This document shows positions 59,576 through 63,211 of a stretch of 63,211 bases of DNA, one piece after another (the first letter of the stretch is position 1; each line of letters begins with the position of its first letter). The notes beneath the pieces are model-generated. The model ran no database searches, was not told the DNA's origin, and saw only the letters and a program-made list of their open reading frames with translations. This DNA is from an uncultured Eubacteriales bacterium. GTDB lineage: Bacteria > Bacillota > Clostridia > Oscillospirales > Oscillospiraceae. The stretch covers positions 1-63,211 of the forward strand of contig URXW01000005.1 in the NCBI GenBank assembly GCA_900551995.1, written 5' to 3'. A program made the position numbers and the translations under genes.

Positions 59576-59654
59576 TTACAAAAGGGTTACGCGGCGATGA
59601 CAAAAATCATAGAATCGCCCGCTCCCGGTCAAACTAAGGCAAAGGAGTGATGGC

Positions 59655-59858
59655 ATGATCCCCTGTACCGACGAGTGCTACTACCAGCAGGACGGCGTCT
59701 GCACGCTGGACAGCTGCGACAACGCCGCCTGTCCCATGGGCGCAGGTCATCCCTGCGTACACTACCGCCCTACTTCCCCTGCGCCAGCAGGCGCAGCGCG
59801 CGGGAGATATTCTCCACCGGCAGCAGCTCCAGCCCCGCAGGGGCTTTCAGATCCTTGA
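59655..59858 (+). CDS. Small Cys-rich protein overlapping the end of radA
   Basis: 67 residues. The N-terminal part (IPCTDECYYQQDGVCTLDSC, then CPMG and HPCVHYRP) resembles small clostridial Cys-rich proteins of unknown role that may bind metal. ATG 59655 with AAAGGAG upstream. The last 29 codons run antisense through the 3' end of radA; this tail (Pro/Ala-rich) is probably a passive extension. It is convergent with radA and shares no terminator. Confidence 0.55.
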   Translation: MIPCTDECYYQQDGVCTLDSCDNAACPMGAGHPCVHYRPTSPAPAGAARGRYSPPAAAPAPQGLSDP

Positions 59859-61140
59859 CCTTGTGGGCGGGCACCATGCACTGGGTAAAGCCCAGCCGCC
59901 GCACCTCGGACAGCCGCTGCTCCATGTGGGTGATGCTGCGGATCTCGCCGGAAAGCCCTACCTCTCCCACTGCCGCCATGGTGCCGGGCACCGGCTTATC
60001 CAGATAGCTGGAGGCGATGGCCACCACCGCCGCCAGATCGGCGGCAGGCTCATCCAGCGTCAGCCCGCCGATGATGTTCATATAGGCGTCGCACTGGCTG
60101 ACCTTCAGACTGCCGCGCTTTTCCAGCACCGCCAGCAGCATGGCGGCGCGGTTGTAGTCGAAGCCGTTGCTGCTGCGGAGCGGACGCGCCCCGGCGCACG
60201 GTGCCAGCAACGCCTGCACCTCCGCCAGAACGGGACGGGCACCCTCCATCACGCAGGTGACGCAGGTGCCGGAGGCGTCGGCGGGGCGGCCGGAGAGCAG
60301 CATCTCCGAGGGGTTCTCCACCTCCCGCAGCCCCGTGTCCAGCATCTCGAACACGCCGATCTCGTTGGTGGCACCGAAGCGGTTTTTCGCCGCCCGCAGG
60401 ATGCGGTACGTCATGTGCCGGTCGCCCTCGAAGTACAGCACGCAGTCCACCATGTGCTCCAAGACCTTGGGTCCGGCGATGGAGCCCTCCTTATTCACGT
60501 GACCGATGACGAACACCGTGACCCCCTGCCCTTTCGCCAGCTGCATGAGAGCCATGGTACAGTCCTTCACCTGCCCCACGCCGCCGGCGGGAGAGTCCAG
60601 CTCCTCGTTGTACAGCGTCTGGATGGAGTCCACGATGAGGATGTCGGGCTGCTCCTCCTGCACACATTCCAGCACGTCGCCCAGCCGCGTCTCCGACAGC
60701 ACAAAGAGCTTCTCGCTGTCCACGTGCAGCCGCTCCGCCCGCAGCTTCAGCTGCCGGGTGGATTCCTCGCCGGATACATACAGTACCTTGGCAAATTGCC
60801 CCAGCTGCTGGCAGATCTGGAGCATCAGCGTGGACTTGCCGATACCCGGCGCGCCGCCCACCAGCACCAGAGAGCCCTTCACCGCGCCGCCGCCCAGCAC
60901 CCTGTCCAATTCCCCCATGCCGGTGGCGAAGCGGATCTCCTCGTCCGTCTGCATGTCTGTAATGCGAGATACCTTTACAGGTGTTTTAGGGCGGGGCGTT
61001 TTGCTGTTTTTGTTGGGACGCTCCGCCGCCTGCTCCACCATGGAGTTCCACGCGCCGCAGACCGTGCAGCGACCCGACCACTTGGGGCTTTCGCTGCCAC
61101 ATTCCGTGCAGAAAAATACCGTTTTCGCTTTCATTTCCAT
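59770..61140 (-). CDS. radA: DNA repair protein RadA
   Basis: 456 residues, standard for RadA (Sms). A C4 zinc finger (CTECGSESPKWSGRCTVC, residues about 11-28), RecA-like ATPase with Walker A GGAPGIGKST, the RadA-specific KNRFG motif and a C-terminal Lon-protease-like domain without protease residues. It processes recombination intermediates as a branch-migration helicase. The start overlaps the cwlD stop by 10 bp, so the pair is coupled. ATG 61134 is an alternative start. Confidence 0.96.
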   Translation of the reverse strand: MEMKAKTVFFCTECGSESPKWSGRCTVCGAWNSMVEQAAERPNKNSKTPRPKTPVKVSRITDMQTDEEIRFATGMGELDRVLGGGAVKGSLVLVGGAPGIGKSTLMLQICQQLGQFAKVLYVSGEESTRQLKLRAERLHVDSEKLFVLSETRLGDVLECVQEEQPDILIVDSIQTLYNEELDSPAGGVGQVKDCTMALMQLAKGQGVTVFVIGHVNKEGSIAGPKVLEHMVDCVLYFEGDRHMTYRILRAAKNRFGATNEIGVFEMLDTGLREVENPSEMLLSGRPADASGTCVTCVMEGARPVLAEVQALLAPCAGARPLRSSNGFDYNRAAMLLAVLEKRGSLKVSQCDAYMNIIGGLTLDEPAADLAAVVAIASSYLDKPVPGTMAAVGEVGLSGEIRSITHMEQRLSEVRRLGFTQCMVPAHKVKDLKAPAGLELLPVENISRALRLLAQGK

Positions 61141-61850
61141 CCCTCATTCGTACAGTATTGCCCAAAACCAGCCGCGATAGCGGCTGCCAAATGCAATTGA
61201 TATTCCGGCTGCCGCAGACGTGCCGTCTCCTCCGGATTCGACAGGAAGCCGCACTCCACCAGCACCGCCGGGCAGGACGCGTGCTTCATCAGATAGATAC
61301 TCGCGTCCATGCGCTTGGCGTCCTTCTCCCGGTCATTTGCCGCGCAGTTCAGCGTCTGCTGGATGCAGCGCGCCATGTCCTCCGCGTCGCCCTGCCCGTT
61401 GTAGAAGCTCTGCGCTCCGTGCACGCCGGGGTGCCCCGGCAGCGTATTCTGGTGTATGCTGATGAGCCGCCCATCGGGGCAGCCGTTCACCAACGCCACA
61501 CGGTTTTGCGTGTCGGAGACCTTCTGCTGCCGCAGGGAGGCGGCGGGGTCGTCACATAGGGAGTTCTCACCGTCCCGCGTCAGCACCACGGAATGACCGC
61601 AGAAGGTCAGCACCTGTCCCAGCCGCAGAGCGATGGCGAGATTTACGCCGCTCTCCGCTACACCGTCCTGGGACACGGCTCCGCCGTCCGCGCCGCCGTG
61701 TCCCGCGTCCACGATGACCACCCGCCCCGGCGGCGTGATCGTCCCGGCGGCGGGAAGTGCCCTCCTCCCTGCCGGCACGGCAAGGGCAGTGCAGAGCACC
61801 GCGCACACAAGACCCGTCAGCAGATGTTTTTTTCGCAGCAGCACAACCAT
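61131..61850 (-). CDS. cwlD: N-acetylmuramoyl-L-alanine amidase CwlD
   Basis: 239 residues. A signal/anchor segment (LLTGLVCAVLCTALAV) precedes the zinc amidase_3 domain with VDAGHGGADGG, ESGVNLAIALR, SIHQNTL and VECGFLSNPEE. CwlD helps make muramic-delta-lactam in the spore cortex, needed for germination. A TACAAT with extended TGC lies about 45 bp upstream, and a CATACACT nearby resembles a sigma-E/G -10, but no complete sporulation promoter was confirmed. Confidence 0.93.
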   Translation of the reverse strand: MVVLLRKKHLLTGLVCAVLCTALAVPAGRRALPAAGTITPPGRVVIVDAGHGGADGGAVSQDGVAESGVNLAIALRLGQVLTFCGHSVVLTRDGENSLCDDPAASLRQQKVSDTQNRVALVNGCPDGRLISIHQNTLPGHPGVHGAQSFYNGQGDAEDMARCIQQTLNCAANDREKDAKRMDASIYLMKHASCPAVLVECGFLSNPEETARLRQPEYQLHLAAAIAAGFGQYCTNEGWK

Positions 61851-62007
61851 GCCATCCCGCCCTTTCGGGAAAGTGTATGTGACGCAGCTTCATTGTAGCA
61901 CAGCCGAGGGAAAATGGAAATGCTTTTCTTCACCGCCCCGCCCACGCGCTCATAGTATGTAACGAGCCGCTTGTGCGGCTCCACTACCGAAAAAGGAGGA
62001 ACTTCTC

Positions 62008-62481
62008 TTGTATACTGAGAGAACGACGGCGGCGGAGACCGCCAAGGCGGAGACACAGTCCGCCTGCGCCGAGGGCACCGGGCGTCTGCCATGCTGCGGC
62101 GCACTGGCGTATCCCTACGTGGCGATGCAGGGCGCAGATCCCGTCCGCTACGACGATCAGGAGGCTTTGCGGCAGGGCACGCTGTTTCCCGGCCTTGACC
62201 TGCCGTTCCATAAGGAGCTGCGCTCCCGCTTCCCACAGGTGGACGGCGCGCTGCTGGAGCTGATGGCACTGGATTTCGCCATCGACGAGCTGGGGCTATA
62301 CCTGACCACCCACGCGGATGACCGGCAGGCACTGGAGCTGTACTGGTCGTACATCCGGCTGGGGGAGGAAGGACGGAAAAAGTACCGGGAAAAGTGCGGG
62401 CCGCTGCTGCAAACGGACATCACTCCGGGCAGCTATAAGTGGCTGAACGACCCGTGGCCGTGGGAGAAAAGGGGGAACTGA
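62008..62481 (+). CDS. Spore coat protein: CotJA-CotJB fusion
   Basis: 157 residues in one unbroken frame. Residues about 28-70 (CGALAYPYVAMQ...GTLFPGLDLPFHKEL) match CotJA. Residues about 80-157 (LLELMALDFAIDELGLYLTTHADD, then LYWSYIR, and a final WPWE) match CotJB. These are normally two separate small genes. It starts at TTG 62008 with AAAGGAGGA upstream. A short hairpin (61964-61981) lies in the leader. It is three bases before cotJC, so all three parts of the CotJ set are still present. Confidence 0.82.
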   Translation: MYTERTTAAETAKAETQSACAEGTGRLPCCGALAYPYVAMQGADPVRYDDQEALRQGTLFPGLDLPFHKELRSRFPQVDGALLELMALDFAIDELGLYLTTHADDRQALELYWSYIRLGEEGRKKYREKCGPLLQTDITPGSYKWLNDPWPWEKRGN

Positions 62482-62484
62482 ATC

Positions 62485-63081
62485 ATGTTTGTCTATGAAA
62501 AAAAGCTGCAATATCCCGTGAAAATCAAGAACCCCAACCCCAAGCTGGCGGCGGTCATTATCAGTCAGTACGGCGGCCCCGACGGGGAACTGGGCGCGTC
62601 CCTGCGCTATCTCAGCCAGCGGTACTCCATGCCCTACGCCGAGCTGAAGGGGCTGCTTACCGACGTCGGCACAGAGGAACTGGGGCACATGGAGATGATC
62701 GGTGCCATCGTCCATCAGCTGACCCGTGACCTGTCTGATGAGGACATCCGCACCGCCGGGTTCGACGCCTATTTCGTGGATCACACCACCGGCGTCTATC
62801 CCACCGCTGCCTCTGGCTTCCCGTGGACTGCCGGCTCCATCGCCGTCACCGGCGACATGATCGCCGACTTGACGGAGGATCTGGCAGCAGAGCAGAAAGC
62901 ACGGCTGACCTATGATAACATCCTGCGCCTCAGCGATGACCCGGACGTGAACGACGCCATTAAGTTCCTGCGCGCCCGCGAGATCGTCCATTTCCAGAGG
63001 TTCGGCGAGGGTCTGCGGCTCGCCAAGGATCGCCTCAGCGAAAAGAACGTCTACTTCATGAACCCCTCGTTTGATAAGTAG
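62485..63081 (+). CDS. cotJC: Spore coat protein CotJC (manganese-catalase-like)
   Basis: 198 residues of the Mn-catalase family. The four-helix metal site is supplied by EELGHMEMI, EQKARLTYDNI and REIVHFQRFGE; the N-terminal VYEKKLQYPVKI is typical of CotJC. A spore coat component with possible peroxide-removing activity. It follows the fused cotJA-cotJB gene by 3 bp. Confidence 0.96.
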   Translation: MFVYEKKLQYPVKIKNPNPKLAAVIISQYGGPDGELGASLRYLSQRYSMPYAELKGLLTDVGTEELGHMEMIGAIVHQLTRDLSDEDIRTAGFDAYFVDHTTGVYPTAASGFPWTAGSIAVTGDMIADLTEDLAAEQKARLTYDNILRLSDDPDVNDAIKFLRAREIVHFQRFGEGLRLAKDRLSEKNVYFMNPSFDK

Positions 63082-63102
63082 TCACGAACTATCCGCGAGC
63101 AA

Positions 63103-63134
63103 AGAGGGCGGCGGGAGTGATCCCGCCGCCCTCT
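63103..63134 (+). terminator. Terminator hairpin of cotJ, abutting repeat copy 3
   Basis: Perfect 14-bp GC stem (63103-63116 / 63121-63134), GTGA loop, no T-run. It joins directly to the end of the dispersed element. Confidence 0.7.
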
Positions 63135-63211
63135 GCGTGTCGATAAACCCCACTGCGCGTGCAGTCTTTCCTCCTCACAGGGGGAGCTCGAGGGGGCAAA
63201 GCCCGCCTCGA
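63135..63211 (-). repeat. Dispersed repeat, copy 3 (inverted, cut by the window edge)
   Basis: The reverse complement of the last 77 bp of the repeat core seen at 21663-21880 and 46270-46487 (from GAGGCGGGCTT to TTTATCGACACGC). It begins exactly where the cotJ terminator hairpin ends, as in the other copies. Confidence 0.85.

Noticed and set aside
61890..61960. CATAGTAT upstream of the cotJ genes as a sigma-E -10
   Set aside because: Two mismatches to the consensus and no -35 element at the required distance.

Overview
The window reads as chromosomal DNA of an anaerobic, endospore-forming, GC-rich Firmicute, most likely a butyrate-producing member of the Oscillospiraceae (Oscillibacter/Flavonifractor/Intestinimonas-like; this placement is inference). 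The grounds are a pyruvate:ferredoxin oxidoreductase, a butyryl-CoA:acetate-type CoA-transferase, a phosphate butyryltransferase-type enzyme, a 2-oxoacid:ferredoxin oxidoreductase operon, a T-box leader, Gram-positive promoters and LexA boxes, and many sporulation genes (spoIIA operon, spoIIIA operon, spoIIGA-sigE, spoIVA, cwlD, cotJ). Coding density is high. No rRNA, tRNA, CRISPR array, prophage or insertion sequence was seen.

Layout. 1-3.7 kb: the 3' part of nifJ/por and a CoA-transferase. 3.7-6.7 kb: valS behind a T-box whose specifier folds as GUC. 6.8-8.4 kb: spoIIAA-spoIIAB-sigF. 8.5-11.3 kb: an SOS-type control region with two LexA boxes between pcrA and a divergent 38-residue membrane-peptide gene. 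11.4-20.7 kb: rpmB (minus strand), then hprK, a ROK glucokinase, murB, rapZ, whiA, a C_GCAxxG protein and dnaE. 20.8-22.5 kb: a Cys-rich protein, a 218-bp dispersed repeat and a DUF4364 gene. 22.5-27.2 kb: spoIIIAA-AH behind a consensus sigma-E promoter. 27.3-33.2 kb: asp23, nusB, xseA, xseB, ispA, nth (minus), rarA and three small genes. 33.2-38.4 kb (minus): an MMPL transporter overlapping a GLUG-repeat surface protein. 38.6-40.1 kb: spoIIGA-sigE. 40.2-45.8 kb (minus): an XRE regulator, then an operon of aminotransferase, P-loop ATPase and four-subunit 2-oxoacid:ferredoxin oxidoreductase. 46-48.8 kb: a small membrane protein, repeat copy 2, a TetR regulator and spoIVA. 49-56 kb: central carbon genes (gap, PPi-type pfk, fba, split transketolase) plus coaX and a secreted protein. 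56-61.9 kb: a Xer-type recombinase, a zinc-ribbon protein, ptb, small membrane proteins, radA and cwlD. 62-63.2 kb: a fused cotJA-cotJB, cotJC and the edge of repeat copy 3.

How the genes work together. The spoIIA, spoIIG, spoIIIA and spoIVA loci carry compartment-specific sporulation control from sigma-F to sigma-E to engulfment-channel assembly and coat anchoring; cwlD and cotJ serve cortex and coat. The metabolic genes fit glycolysis and non-oxidative pentose exchange feeding pyruvate to PFOR, with butyrate-type end steps and amino-acid fermentation through transamination and ferredoxin-linked oxidative decarboxylation.

Most unusual items: (1) the LexA-boxed promoter driving a 38-residue hydrophobic peptide divergent from pcrA; (2) a 218-bp multi-hairpin element that in two complete copies is flanked by direct repeats of the local terminator hairpin, with a third copy at the window edge; (3) a CotJA-CotJB fusion; (4) the overlapping MMPL transporter and GLUG surface-protein pair.
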